A DNA stretch of 6,456 nt, taken from NCBI GenBank assembly GCA_947476855.1, contig CANJSR010000294.1, forward strand, positions 1 to 6,456. The letters are read 5' to 3'. The notes under the pieces were generated by a model that saw only the letters and a program-made list of their open reading frames with translations, was not told where the DNA came from and did no database searches. The stretch is from Acetobacteraceae bacterium. GTDB taxonomy: Bacteria > Pseudomonadota > Alphaproteobacteria > Acetobacterales > Acetobacteraceae. The position numbers and the translations under genes are program-made. This document shows, piece after piece, positions 1-6,232 of the stretch (its first letter is position 1; every line of letters starts with the position of its first letter).

Positions 1-1
1 G

Positions 2-643
2 ACCTCGGTCGGTGCCCAGCGGGGGATCGGCATGGCACAGGGCCTGGCGATCCTGGCGGAGGTGCGGGAGACGACGGGCCTGCCCGTGCTGACGGATGTC
101 CACGCGGCCGATCAGTGCGCGCCGGCGGCCGAGGCGGTGGATGTGCTGCAGATCCCAGCCTTCCTCTGTCGCCAGACCGATTTGCTGCTGGCGGCCGGGG
201 CGACGGGGCGCGCGATCAACGTAAAGAAGGGGCAGTTCCTCGCACCCTGGGACATGGCGCATGTCGCCGCCAAGATCGCCAGCACCGGGAACCACAATGT
301 GCTGTTGTGTGAGAGGGGGACGAGCTTCGGCTACAACACCCTGGTCACCGATTTCCGCGGCCTGCCGATCATGGCCGGCACCGGCTATCCGGTCGTGTTC
401 GACGCCACGCATTCCGTGCAGCAGCCGGGCGGGCAGGGGGCGTCATCCGGCGGGCAGCGGGAATTTGCCCCGGTGCTGGCCCGCGCGGCGCTGGCGGTTG
501 GGGTGGCGGCGGTGTTCATCGAGACGCATCCAGACCCCGACAAGGCGCCTAGCGACGGGCCGAATATGATCCCACTGCGCGAGATGCCGGCGCTGATTGA
601 GCGGCTGAAGCTGTTCGATCAGCTCTCGAAGGAAATTGGTTAA
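2..643 (+). CDS. kdsA: 3-deoxy-8-phosphooctulonate synthase (KDO-8-P synthase), 5'-truncated by window edge
   Basis: KdsA condenses phosphoenolpyruvate with arabinose 5-phosphate to give KDO 8-phosphate, the cytoplasmic step that commits carbon to the KDO of lipopolysaccharide. The frame is open from base 2, and the visible 213 residues correspond to roughly the last three quarters of a family that is usually about 275-285 residues long; the true start lies left of the window, so the first in-window ATG (base 32) is internal. Family blocks seen in order are QRGIG near the left edge, [51 protein letters not shown] (active-site His), ASSGGQRE and the C-terminal [16 protein letters not shown]. 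The Asn/Cys residue that separates metal-independent from metal-dependent enzymes is upstream of the window, so the class cannot be assigned. It ends in TAA and is followed by a 122-base gap before nrdB, so co-transcription with nrdB is uncertain. Confidence 0.96.
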   Translation, partial: TSVGAQRGIGMAQGLAILAEVRETTGLPVLTDVHAADQCAPAAEAVDVLQIPAFLCRQTDLLLAAGATGRAINVKKGQFLAPWDMAHVAAKIASTGNHNVLLCERGTSFGYNTLVTDFRGLPIMAGTGYPVVFDATHSVQQPGGQGASSGGQREFAPVLARAALAVGVAAVFIETHPDPDKAPSDGPNMIPLREMPALIERLKLFDQLSKEIG

Positions 644-669
644 GGAAATCGCACTGGGTGTTTACCACC

Positions 670-684
670 GCTTGCGTCGCAAGC
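670..684. repeat. Perfect 7-bp inverted repeat downstream of kdsA
   Basis: GCTTGCG (670-676) and CGCAAGC (678-684) are perfect complements around a single base. In RNA the loop would open to three bases. It starts 26 bases after the kdsA stop, in the gap before nrdB. No T-run follows, so it is not a standard intrinsic terminator. It could be a protein binding site or part of a compound 3' structure for kdsA. The sequence shows only the symmetry; the role is inferred. Confidence 0.5.
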
Positions 685-688
685 AGCA

Positions 689-712
689 CCCGCCCACAAT
701 ACCTGGGACGGG
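689..712 (+). promoter_or_regulatory. GC-rich hairpin with NrdR-box-like half-site in the nrdB leader
   Basis: CCCGCCCA (689-696) can pair with TGGG (704-707) plus CGGG (709-712), leaving one bulged A (708) and a 7-base loop, so an 8-bp stem is possible between kdsA and nrdB. The same place contains CACAATA (695-701), which matches the left half of the known NrdR box pattern (approximately ACACAATATATTGTGT); the right half is poorly conserved. NrdR is the ATP/dATP-sensing repressor of ribonucleotide reductase operons and its sites usually occur as pairs about 31 bases apart. I see no second site at that spacing, so the NrdR reading is weak. The stem could instead belong to the end of the kdsA transcript. 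Confidence 0.3.
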
Positions 713-765
713 CAACGCGATTCGGCCCGAACCCCCTTCCCGCCTTGAAACGGAGCCACGCCCGC

Positions 766-1815
766 ATGGACGGACTGCGACCCGCCGCCGACGAACATCC
801 GGTGCGCTTCGACCTGCTGACGGAAAATCCGGTCTACAAGCCGTTCCGCTACCCCTGGGCCTACGAAGCCTGGCACATGCAGCAGCGTGTCCACTGGCTG
901 CCCGAGGAAGTGCCGCTGGCCGACGACGTCAAGGACTGGCACCGCAACCTGAGCGACGGGGAGCGGAACCTGCTGACGCAGATCTTCCGCTTCTTCACCC
1001 AGGCCGATGTCGAGGTGAACAACTGCTACATGAAGCACTACGCGCGGGTGTTCAAACCCACCGAGGTGCTGATGATGCTGTCGGCGTTCTCCAACATCGA
1101 GACGATCCACATCGCTGCCTACAGCCATCTGCTCGACACCATCGGGATGCCCGAGATCGAGTATCAGGCCTTCATGAAATACAAGGAGATGAAGGCCAAG
1201 TACGACTATATGCAGGGCTTCTCGGTTGATTCGCGGGCTGACATCGCCCGCACCCTGGCCGCCTTCGGGGCGTTCACCGAGGGGCTGCAGCTTTTTGCCT
1301 CCTTCGCGATCCTGCTGAACTTTCCCCGCTTCGGGAAGATGAAGGGGATGGGGCAGATCATCTCCTGGTCCGTGCGCGACGAGTCGCTGCACTGCCAGTC
1401 GATCATCAAGCTGTTCCGCACCTTCGTGCAGGAAAACCCCGAGATTTGGACGGATGAGTTCCGCCGCGACCTGTACATCACCTGCGCGACGATCGTGGAC
1501 CACGAAGACGCGTTCATTGACCTGGCGTTCGAATCCGGCCCGGTGCAGGGCCTGACCGCGCAGGAAGTGAAGGACTATATCCGCTATATCGCCGACCGGC
1601 GGCTGGTCGAACTCGGCCTGAATGAAATCTTCCACATCGCCCGCAATCCGCTTCCGTGGTTGGACGACATGCTGAACGCGGTGGAGCACGCGAACTTCTT
1701 CGAGAACCGCTCCACCGAGTACAGCAAGGCCTCCACCGCCGGAACGTGGGAGGAAGCCTTCGACGCTCCGATCGCCGATCCGGCTGTTTATGGCGGTCAA
1801 CCAGCCGTTGTTTGA
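766..1815 (+). CDS. nrdB: Class I ribonucleoside-diphosphate reductase, beta (small) subunit
   Basis: NrdB houses the diiron-tyrosyl radical cofactor that NrdA needs to reduce ribonucleotides to deoxyribonucleotides. With ATG 766 the protein is 349 residues, normal for the family. The expected cofactor ligands can be placed: Asp81 (in TQADVEV), Glu112, His115 and the radical Tyr119 (ETIHIAAY), Glu172 (FTEGLQLF), and Glu206/His209 (RDESLHC). The tail holds a conserved-looking TEYSKA (317-322), whose Tyr may serve in radical transfer to NrdA. The wording of the sequence (TENPVYKPFRYPWAY, FRFFTQADVEV) is like the alphaproteobacterial form. The frame is open back to GTG 658, which also has an AAGGAA 10 bases upstream, but the 36 extra residues look non-homologous and cross the intergenic inverted repeats; ATG 766 has an ACGGAG-type site 10 bases upstream and is preferred. 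No nrdA, nrdR or nrdJ is present in the window, so the partner subunit must be encoded elsewhere. Confidence 0.96.
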   Translation: MDGLRPAADEHPVRFDLLTENPVYKPFRYPWAYEAWHMQQRVHWLPEEVPLADDVKDWHRNLSDGERNLLTQIFRFFTQADVEVNNCYMKHYARVFKPTEVLMMLSAFSNIETIHIAAYSHLLDTIGMPEIEYQAFMKYKEMKAKYDYMQGFSVDSRADIARTLAAFGAFTEGLQLFASFAILLNFPRFGKMKGMGQIISWSVRDESLHCQSIIKLFRTFVQENPEIWTDEFRRDLYITCATIVDHEDAFIDLAFESGPVQGLTAQEVKDYIRYIADRRLVELGLNEIFHIARNPLPWLDDMLNAVEHANFFENRSTEYSKASTAGTWEEAFDAPIADPAVYGGQPAVV

Positions 1816-1831
1816 GGCCCTGCCCCTGAAA

Positions 1832-1861
1832 ATGGCATGCGTTAATTTATAGGCATGCCAT
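1832..1861. repeat. Perfect 9-bp inverted repeat (hairpin) after nrdB
   Basis: ATGGCATGC (1832-1840) and GCATGCCAT (1853-1861) are perfect complements separated by a 12-base AT-rich spacer. The arms contain GGCATGC also as a direct repeat (1834-1840 and 1852-1858). It sits 16 bases after the nrdB stop and 18 bases before a candidate promoter. No T-run follows, so it may be a Rho-assisted 3' end or stabilising hairpin for nrdB mRNA, or an operator for the downstream promoter. The symmetry is seen; the function is inferred. Confidence 0.6.
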
Positions 1862-1879
1862 AGGAACGTGAGATTGGGG

Positions 1880-1907
1880 TTGGCCAAATGATCCAGGGGC
1901 GTATAGT
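1880..1907 (+). promoter_or_regulatory. Candidate sigma-70-type promoter for the 106-residue protein gene
   Basis: A -35-like TTGGCC (1880-1885, 4 of 6 matches to TTGACA) and a -10-like TATAGT (1902-1907, 5 of 6 matches to TATAAT) are separated by 16 bases. The location, in an AT-richer patch downstream of nrdB and upstream of the next plus-strand gene, fits. It would give a leader of about 170 bases before ATG 2083. It is flanked by TAGGAAC (1861-1867) and its complement GTTCCTA (1925-1931). This is a consensus match only. Confidence 0.35.
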
Positions 1908-2082
1908 CGTGTCGAGACGCGTCGGTTCCTAACGGAAAAAAGGGAATCCAAACGCGATTCAGACGGCATGGACGGCTGCTTGTGAACGGAGTGTTTACCT
2001 TCTGCCGCTAAGCATCGGGCGTGGGAACCGCGCCGATGTCCGGCGGGGGACCGCGTGGATCACTTCCGAAGCGGAGCCGGCC

Positions 2083-2403
2083 ATGATGGAAAGACTCAGG
2101 GAATACACCTCCAGAACAGGGGTTGCGGTGAGCCATACGGACGAAGAGGTCGGTCGGGAGGTCACATCGGGTGCCGCGCCGCGCTATAGCCGACGGCTGT
2201 CCGACAAGATCCTGATCGCGTTCCACCACGCCTGTGACCAGGGCGATTTCGAGGTGGCCGAACAACTGCTCCATATCCTGGAGATGATGCTGACCCGCCG
2301 TCCATTGACGCCGGACGGCACGCGCCGGCGGAACATGGAGAGCCTGGTGGCGGCGCATGAGCGTCTGTGGCACCTGCGCCACCCGAACGCCGACGACTAC
2401 TGA
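2083..2403 (+). CDS. Small conserved uncharacterised protein (106 aa)
   Basis: Function unknown. The protein is soluble, with no signal peptide or membrane segment. The first 35 residues are polar and probably flexible. Residues 39-72 look like two amphipathic helices (LSDKILIAFHHACDQGD, then FEVAEQLLHILEMMLTRR), the second rich in Leu/Met. After a Pro/Arg-rich turn (73-83) comes a last helix, NMESLVAAHERLWHLRHP (84-101). The pattern resembles a small helical-repeat or adaptor protein, and I believe similar short proteins occur in other Rhodospirillales, but that is from memory. A GGAG at 2073-2076 lies 6 bases before ATG 2083 and 9 before the overlapping ATG 2086; either could be used. The stop codon overlaps the end of the convergent methyltransferase gene by 7 bases. 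Normal codon use and a good ribosome binding site support a real gene. Confidence 0.8.
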   Translation: MMERLREYTSRTGVAVSHTDEEVGREVTSGAAPRYSRRLSDKILIAFHHACDQGDFEVAEQLLHILEMMLTRRPLTPDGTRRRNMESLVAAHERLWHLRHPNADDY

Positions 2404-3137
2404 GGCCGATCGACCGCATCGAACAGGCCTGATCCCTGCCGCAGAACCGCGTCCGCCGCTTGGGTGAACCCACCCTCCGGCCGATGCAGCACCAGGCCCG
2501 GATGCAGCACCGTTGGCATGCGCCCGCCACGGATGCCCCGCACGATCATCAGCTTCGACGCCTCCCCGGACCGCGGCCATAAGGGCACGACCAGTGCGAC
2601 ACCGCAGCCGGCTCCGGTCATCGCCGCGAGGCAGCCGGGCAGATGCGCGGCCGGCAGCACGAAGGTCAGGGTCCCGCGATGCCGCAGGCGCCCCGCCAGC
2701 GCGCCGGCCCAGTGCGCCAGCACCGACGGATCGGCGTGCTTCGCCTGCTCCCGTCCGGCCGAGGGGGACGCTGTTCCCGGTGCCAGGTGATAGGGCGGAT
2801 TGGCGAAGGCATGATCGAACGAGCCGCCCAGGGGCAGATGGGCGATGTCGGCGGCGACGAAGGACAGGCCGCTGTACCCATTCGCCCGGGCATTCTCCCG
2901 CGCCAGGGCGGCCAGGGCCGGATCACGCTCCACCCCCACGCCCGTGATACCCTCCACCCGTTCGGCCAGGCACAGCAGCGCGGCCCCCGCGCCGGTGCCG
3001 GCTTCCAGCACATGATCGCCCGGGCGGGCCGGGATGGCGGCGGCGAGGAGCACGGGCTCGATCCCGCTGCGGAAACCCTCGGCCGGCTGGTCGTGGCGTA
3101 CGCGTCCGCCGAGGAGATACCCCTCGGTCCGGATCAC
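2397..3137 (-). CDS. TrmN6-like class I SAM-dependent methyltransferase (putative tRNA N6-adenine methyltransferase)
   Basis: The 246-residue protein has the class I SAM-binding motif VLEAGTGAG (43-51), an acidic residue ending the next strand (GVGVERD, 66-72), a motif with Asp97 (AADIAHLPL), and NPPY (113-116), the catalytic signature of N6-adenine and N-methylating enzymes. The N-terminal GGRVRHDQPAEGFRSGIEPVL block is like the TrmN6/YfiC group that methylates A37 of tRNA-Val in E. coli. The RNA target here is inferred; a protein (glutamine) or other RNA substrate is possible. The start is GTG 3137, whose GTGA overlaps the stop of the DUF2007 gene; a GGGGAG lies only 2 bases upstream, so translation probably depends on coupling to DUF2007. 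This start retains the conserved N-terminus. The 3' end overlaps the convergent 106-residue gene. Confidence 0.87.
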   Translation of the reverse strand: MIRTEGYLLGGRVRHDQPAEGFRSGIEPVLLAAAIPARPGDHVLEAGTGAGAALLCLAERVEGITGVGVERDPALAALARENARANGYSGLSFVAADIAHLPLGGSFDHAFANPPYHLAPGTASPSAGREQAKHADPSVLAHWAGALAGRLRHRGTLTFVLPAAHLPGCLAAMTGAGCGVALVVPLWPRSGEASKLMIVRGIRGGRMPTVLHPGLVLHRPEGGFTQAADAVLRQGSGLFDAVDRPQ

Positions 3138-3340
3138 AACTCCCCGGCCTCCCGCAGGATGGCGGTGGCCTGGGCGTGGGCGTCGTCATCCACCATCAAG
3201 CGGCGGGGAATGGCGCCGATGCTGCCATCGACGATGGAGGCATGGGTGTCCAGCACAACCGTCTCGATCCCCGCGTCGGCGAGCAGGGCGACGATGAAGG
3301 ACAGGCGGACGGGGTTGGTCGTACTCAGGATGGCGCGCAT
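3134..3340 (-). CDS. DUF2007 domain protein (68 aa)
   Basis: A short protein almost entirely made of one DUF2007-type domain: an N-terminal strand (MRAILSTTNPVRL), a helix carrying FIVALLADAGI, a strand with VVLDTH, then the typical SIGAIPRRLMVDDDAHAQA segment and a last helix. The family (Pfam 'putative signal transducing protein') has a ferredoxin-like fold related to PII-like domains, but no established function. It has no signal peptide or membrane segment. ATG 3340 is preceded by AGGA (3350-3347) 6 bases away, a good site. Its TGA overlaps the GTG of the downstream methyltransferase, so the two are almost certainly one transcript; this pair recurs in alphaproteobacteria, to my knowledge. 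A role in regulating or partnering the methyltransferase is only a guess. Confidence 0.88.
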   Translation of the reverse strand: MRAILSTTNPVRLSFIVALLADAGIETVVLDTHASIVDGSIGAIPRRLMVDDDAHAQATAILREAGEL

Positions 3341-3417
3341 GGCCGATCCTGGTCCGGGTGGGGTTCGGCCGCAATAGAAGCGGTGACGACTGCCAGGGCT
3401 ATCGCACGCGGCCGCTT

Positions 3418-3458
3418 CCCGTCATGGGTGGGTCGAGCCCACCCATCGCCAGGCACGC
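3418..3458 (+). repeat. REP-like palindromic element, copy A
   Basis: A 41-base unit consisting of CCCGTC, then a hairpin with perfect 9-bp arms ATGGGTGGG (3424-3432) and CCCACCCAT (3438-3446) around a 5-base loop TCGAG, then CGCCAGGCACGC (3447-3458). The same layout occurs in inverted orientation at 3493-3533, with 29 of 41 positions identical. It lies in the 214-base gap between the aminotransferase gene and the DUF2007 gene, in non-coding DNA as is usual for REP sequences. Similar GC-rich hairpins with GGGTCRAGCCC-type cores are common in alphaproteobacterial intergenic regions. Confidence 0.65.
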
Positions 3459-3492
3459 AGGTGCTTGGGATCATGCGATGCCATAATCGCCG

Positions 3493-3533
3493 GCGTCCCT
3501 GGCGGTGGCCGGGTCAAGCCCGGCCAGGACGGG
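3493..3533 (-). repeat. REP-like palindromic element, copy B (inverted relative to copy A)
   Basis: Read on the minus strand this is CCCGTCC, then a hairpin with 8-bp arms TGGCCGGG and CCCGGCCA (plus-strand 3506-3513 and 3519-3526) around a 5-base loop, then CCGCCAGGGACGC. It matches copy A over the whole 41-base length, and two stem base pairs differ by compensatory changes (G-C to C-G and T-A to C-G). A longer imperfect stem is also possible, because GCGTCCC (3493-3499) complements GGGACGC (3531-3537). Copies A and B face each other across a 34-base spacer. It follows the aminotransferase stop on the minus strand and may protect or end that mRNA. Confidence 0.65.
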
Positions 3534-3544
3534 ACGCGCGTCCC
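3531..3544. repeat. Perfect 14-base palindrome beside REP-like copy B
   Basis: GGGACGCGCGTCCC is fully self-complementary. Its right half begins the 9-base repeat GCGTCCCTG (3538-3546), an exact copy of the outer edge of element B (3493-3501). This could be the remnant of a third, mostly deleted element abutting copy B. It begins 10 bases downstream of the aminotransferase stop codon. Confidence 0.45.
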
Positions 3545-3554
3545 TGACCTGCCC

Positions 3555-4730
3555 CTACCGCGGCAACGCCCGCAGCCGGTCCGGGACGGCGGCGATCGCC
3601 TCCAACCCGACATTGGCGAAGGCGAGGCGCAGGTGGCGGTCCTGCCCGGGGCCGAAGAACGGACCCACCAGCGACAGCAACCCGCATTCGGTGGCCAGGG
3701 TTTCGCCGACCGCCATCGCGTCGCGCTCCCCCTCCGGGATGCGGATATAGGCGAAGTATGTGCCCAGCGCGTCGATGTGCCAGTCCTGCAACTGGCCGAC
3801 GCCCTCCCGGAACACGCGGGCGCGTTCGGCGATGATGGCGCGGTTGCCCGCCTTCCATTCGTGCAGGTTGTCGACCGCCCAGGTCAGGCCCGGCAGCGGC
3901 CCGCGCGGCGGGCAGATCTGCATCGTGTCGAGGACCTTGTTCAGCTCCACCCGCACCCGAGGCCCGCAGACCATGGCACCAACCCGATGGCCGGCGACGC
4001 AATAGGCCTTGGAGAACGAATACAGATGCACCAGCCCATCCCGCCACTCCGGGTCCTTGAACAAGGGATGCGGCGGTAGGGCGGTCTCGGGCAGGAAGTC
4101 GCGGTAGGATTCGTCCACGATCAGCCAAATCCCACGCGACCGGCACAGGGCCGCGAAGCGCGCGATCACATCCGGCGGATAGATGGCGCCGGTCGGGTTG
4201 TTCGGGCTGATCAGCACGATCGCGCGGGTGCGAGGCGTGATCAACGCCGCGGCCCGGTCGGGATCGGGCACGAAGGCGTCCTCGGCGCGACAGGGCAGCG
4301 GCAGAGCCTCCAGCCCCTGCATGCTCAGTGCCATGGCGTTGTTGAAATACCAGGGCACCGGCAGCATCACCTGGTCGCCGACCCCGCACAGCACGGTCAT
4401 CGCCATGGTGAAGGCCAGGTTGGCGCCGGCCGTGATCGCCACGTCCGCCGCCCCTACATCGCCGCCATAGATGCGGTTGATGTCGGCGGCCAGGACCTCC
4501 CGCAGCGACTCATCGCCATCGATGGTGCCGTAGCGGGCCTGGACCGGCGACGCGGCGCCCTCGGCCAGGCGGGACGCGAGGTCCGGATGCGTCGGGTAGC
4601 CCGGCACGGCCTGCGTCAGGTCGATCGTCGGGCCGGTCCTGCCGTCATAGCGGTTGGCCCAGGCCTTCGCCGTCGGGATCGGGGCGGCGAAGGTATTGCG
4701 GATGCGGGGGGAGAGCGGAGGGGCGTTCAT
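3555..4730 (-). CDS. PLP-dependent aminotransferase, class I/II (fold type I), substrate unknown
   Basis: A cytoplasmic enzyme of the aspartate aminotransferase superfamily, expected to move an amino group between an amino acid and a 2-oxo acid. Numbering from ATG 4730 (391 residues, normal length), the family features are: a substrate-gating VPGYPTHP segment near 42-49, ARYG/TIDG then ITAGANLAF (phosphate-binding turn, about 99-107), NNPTG (177-181), DESY (206-209), the Schiff-base lysine in SFSKAY (Lys241) followed by GHRVG (Arg249), and the carboxylate-binding arginine in HLRLAF (Arg368). All key catalytic residues are present, so it should be active. The substrate cannot be read from sequence. 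An in-frame GTG at 4736 would add two residues; neither start has a clear ribosome binding site, and ATG 4730 is chosen by codon preference. It lies about 50 bases behind the DUF1254 gene on the same strand and may be its co-transcript. REP-like palindromes follow its stop. Confidence 0.93.
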   Translation of the reverse strand: MNAPPLSPRIRNTFAAPIPTAKAWANRYDGRTGPTIDLTQAVPGYPTHPDLASRLAEGAASPVQARYGTIDGDESLREVLAADINRIYGGDVGAADVAITAGANLAFTMAMTVLCGVGDQVMLPVPWYFNNAMALSMQGLEALPLPCRAEDAFVPDPDRAAALITPRTRAIVLISPNNPTGAIYPPDVIARFAALCRSRGIWLIVDESYRDFLPETALPPHPLFKDPEWRDGLVHLYSFSKAYCVAGHRVGAMVCGPRVRVELNKVLDTMQICPPRGPLPGLTWAVDNLHEWKAGNRAIIAERARVFREGVGQLQDWHIDALGTYFAYIRIPEGERDAMAVGETLATECGLLSLVGPFFGPGQDRHLRLAFANVGLEAIAAVPDRLRALPR

Positions 4731-4779
4731 CCCCACAGTGTGCGGTGATATCGCGCGATCGGGAAGACCCGACCCTGAG

Positions 4780-6222
4780 TCACCCCACCTTCCTGACCGG
4801 CGGAATTTTCCAGCTTCCGTTCAGGATCGAGGGGTCCTTCGCCTTCGGCCAGTAAAGCCGCATCATCAACTGGAACTTCCCCTTCGGCGCCGGCAGCCAG
4901 TTGGCTTCCTTGTCCTTCCCAGGCGATTCGTTCTGGATGTACAGGTCGATCGAGCCATCCGGGTTGGTCTTCAGCTTCTCCCGCGCGCTGATCGCGTAGC
5001 GATTGATCGGGTTGGCCACGAAGAAGAAGTTCTCATCATACATTGTCAGCGACCAGAACCCCTCGACCGGGGGCGTCTGGCCCTTCCTGAAGGTCATCAC
5101 GTATTTCTCGCTGCCGAGGTAGTCCCGTCCGATGATCCCGCCCTCGTATTTCAGCGAGGTCGGATAGACTGCGTCCTGCGGCAGGTTGGCCCCCAGGCCG
5201 ATCGCGGTAACGAGCGCGCGCTGGATGTAGTTCGTGCCATACAGGCCGGTCTTGAGCGTAAAGCCCCAGCCGTTGATCTCCTTCACGTCGCCGCCGCTGA
5301 ACTTGAAGTGCAGCATGATCCGGTCGAAGCCGACCTGCGGCACGCGCTTGGCGAAATCCGGGTTGAACTTGGTTTTGTCGAAGGACTTGCCGGGCACGAT
5401 CCCGATGGCCGCCATCTTCGCGACGATCGGCGCATCGGCCGCGGTCGGCGGGTTGATCTGCATCAGCTCGCACAGCAGGGTGAAGTATTCCACCGCGTCC
5501 ATGCGGTTCACCTGGTCGCGGACCGGGGTCTTCATGTCGATGGACGGATCAACGGTGCCCGGCGGCGGCGTGTAGTCCTTGCCATAGGCGCTGAGCGGAT
5601 AGACCTTCACCTGGTCCTGCAGGGCGTGGACCGCCTTGTAGTCCTCGGGTGTGCCGGTGCAGTAGATGCGACCCAGCAGCCAGACAATGCTGGTGGCCGA
5701 CTTGTATTGCTTGATGCCGGCCGGCAGCGTGCCTTTCCAGCCGGGGCCGGTGATCGCATAGGTCTGAGGGCCGGTGCCGGTCGTGCGCTTGCCGGGCGCC
5801 TGGAAGACGGTCGTCCAGCCATCCAGCATCGGGAACAGGGCATAGCGGCCCTTTGTGTCCGGCAGGCTGACGATCCAGGGCTCCTTACCGACATCCACGA
5901 AGGTCGTCGTGTAGAGCGTATCCGCGTTCGGCGCCGTGACATCGCGGAAGGTCGCGTCGGGATACTGCCGCAGCTTGATCAACTGCCCCATCGGCCCGCG
6001 GGTGCCCACCGGAGCGGCGACGTTGGTGATCACCCGGCGCGTCATCTCCATCGTGATCAGAGGATATCCGAAGGTGTACGCCTCAACCGCGAGCGCGAAC
6101 TGGTCCAGGCCTTCCATGAGGTCGATCTTCAGCCCGTCATTCGCATGCGCGGCGTGATCAACGGCAACGGTGGCCGCCAGCGCCAGGGCTCCGGTCGAAG
6201 CAGAGCGGCGGGAAATGGACAT
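4780..6222 (-). CDS. Exported DUF1254/DUF1214 domain protein
   Basis: Numbered from ATG 6222 the protein has 480 residues. It begins with a signal peptide: SRRS, then a hydrophobic stretch [10 protein letters not shown] and a likely signal peptidase I site after AHA (25-27). The twin arginine lacks the usual following hydrophobic residues, so Sec export is more likely than Tat. The N-terminal DUF1254 region (about 45-175) includes [25 protein letters not shown] and [12 protein letters not shown]. The C-terminal DUF1214 region (about 375-465) includes [28 protein letters not shown] and [15 protein letters not shown]. This two-domain layout is common in bacteria, but the biochemical role is not established. 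ATG 6222 has AGGA (6235-6232) 9 bases upstream; the in-frame ATG 6258 would put 12 residues before the signal peptide and run through a palindrome, so it is less likely. It is divergent from argG, with the aminotransferase gene downstream. Confidence 0.92.
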   Translation of the reverse strand: MSISRRSASTGALALAATVAVDHAAHANDGLKIDLMEGLDQFALAVEAYTFGYPLITMEMTRRVITNVAAPVGTRGPMGQLIKLRQYPDATFRDVTAPNADTLYTTTFVDVGKEPWIVSLPDTKGRYALFPMLDGWTTVFQAPGKRTTGTGPQTYAITGPGWKGTLPAGIKQYKSATSIVWLLGRIYCTGTPEDYKAVHALQDQVKVYPLSAYGKDYTPPPGTVDPSIDMKTPVRDQVNRMDAVEYFTLLCELMQINPPTAADAPIVAKMAAIGIVPGKSFDKTKFNPDFAKRVPQVGFDRIMLHFKFSGGDVKEINGWGFTLKTGLYGTNYIQRALVTAIGLGANLPQDAVYPTSLKYEGGIIGRDYLGSEKYVMTFRKGQTPPVEGFWSLTMYDENFFFVANPINRYAISAREKLKTNPDGSIDLYIQNESPGKDKEANWLPAPKGKFQLMMRLYWPKAKDPSILNGSWKIPPVRKVG

Positions 6223-6232
6223 GGGCAGTGAT

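Noticed and set aside
658..765. GTG 658 as the nrdB start, with AAGGAA upstream
   Set aside because: It would add 36 residues unlike any NrdB N-terminus I know and run through two intergenic inverted repeats. ATG 766 gives the normal length. Kept as an alternative only.
1863..1867. GGAAC as the -35 of an EcfG general-stress promoter
   Set aside because: No GTT/CGTT -10 partner occurs 16-17 bases downstream. The GGAAC at 2024-2028 also lacks one.
640..1887. 415-codon minus-strand open frame across nrdB
   Set aside because: Antisense shadow of nrdB. The plus strand carries all diiron ligands and the radical tyrosine; the minus product has low-complexity His/Val/Leu composition and no recognisable domain.
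1889..1933. 14-codon mini-ORF in the gap after nrdB, as a possible leader peptide
   Set aside because: No ribosome binding site, it overlaps the candidate -10 region, and there is no run of regulatory codons.
3422..4079. Small plus- and minus-strand frames in the 3341-3554 gap and antisense to the aminotransferase
   Set aside because: Arg/Pro/Gly-rich translations without ribosome binding sites, running over palindromes or across strongly supported genes.
4759..4772. TCGGG/CCCGA hairpin between the DUF1254 and aminotransferase genes, as a terminator
   Set aside because: Only a 5-bp stem with no following T-run on the minus strand; too weak to claim that the transcript ends there.
4654..6231. 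525-codon plus-strand open frame across the DUF1254 gene
   Set aside because: It is a shadow of the minus-strand DUF1254 gene: high GC content removes stops from the opposite strand. The product is Arg/His/Asp-rich with no family motifs, while the minus strand encodes a clear signal peptide and domains.
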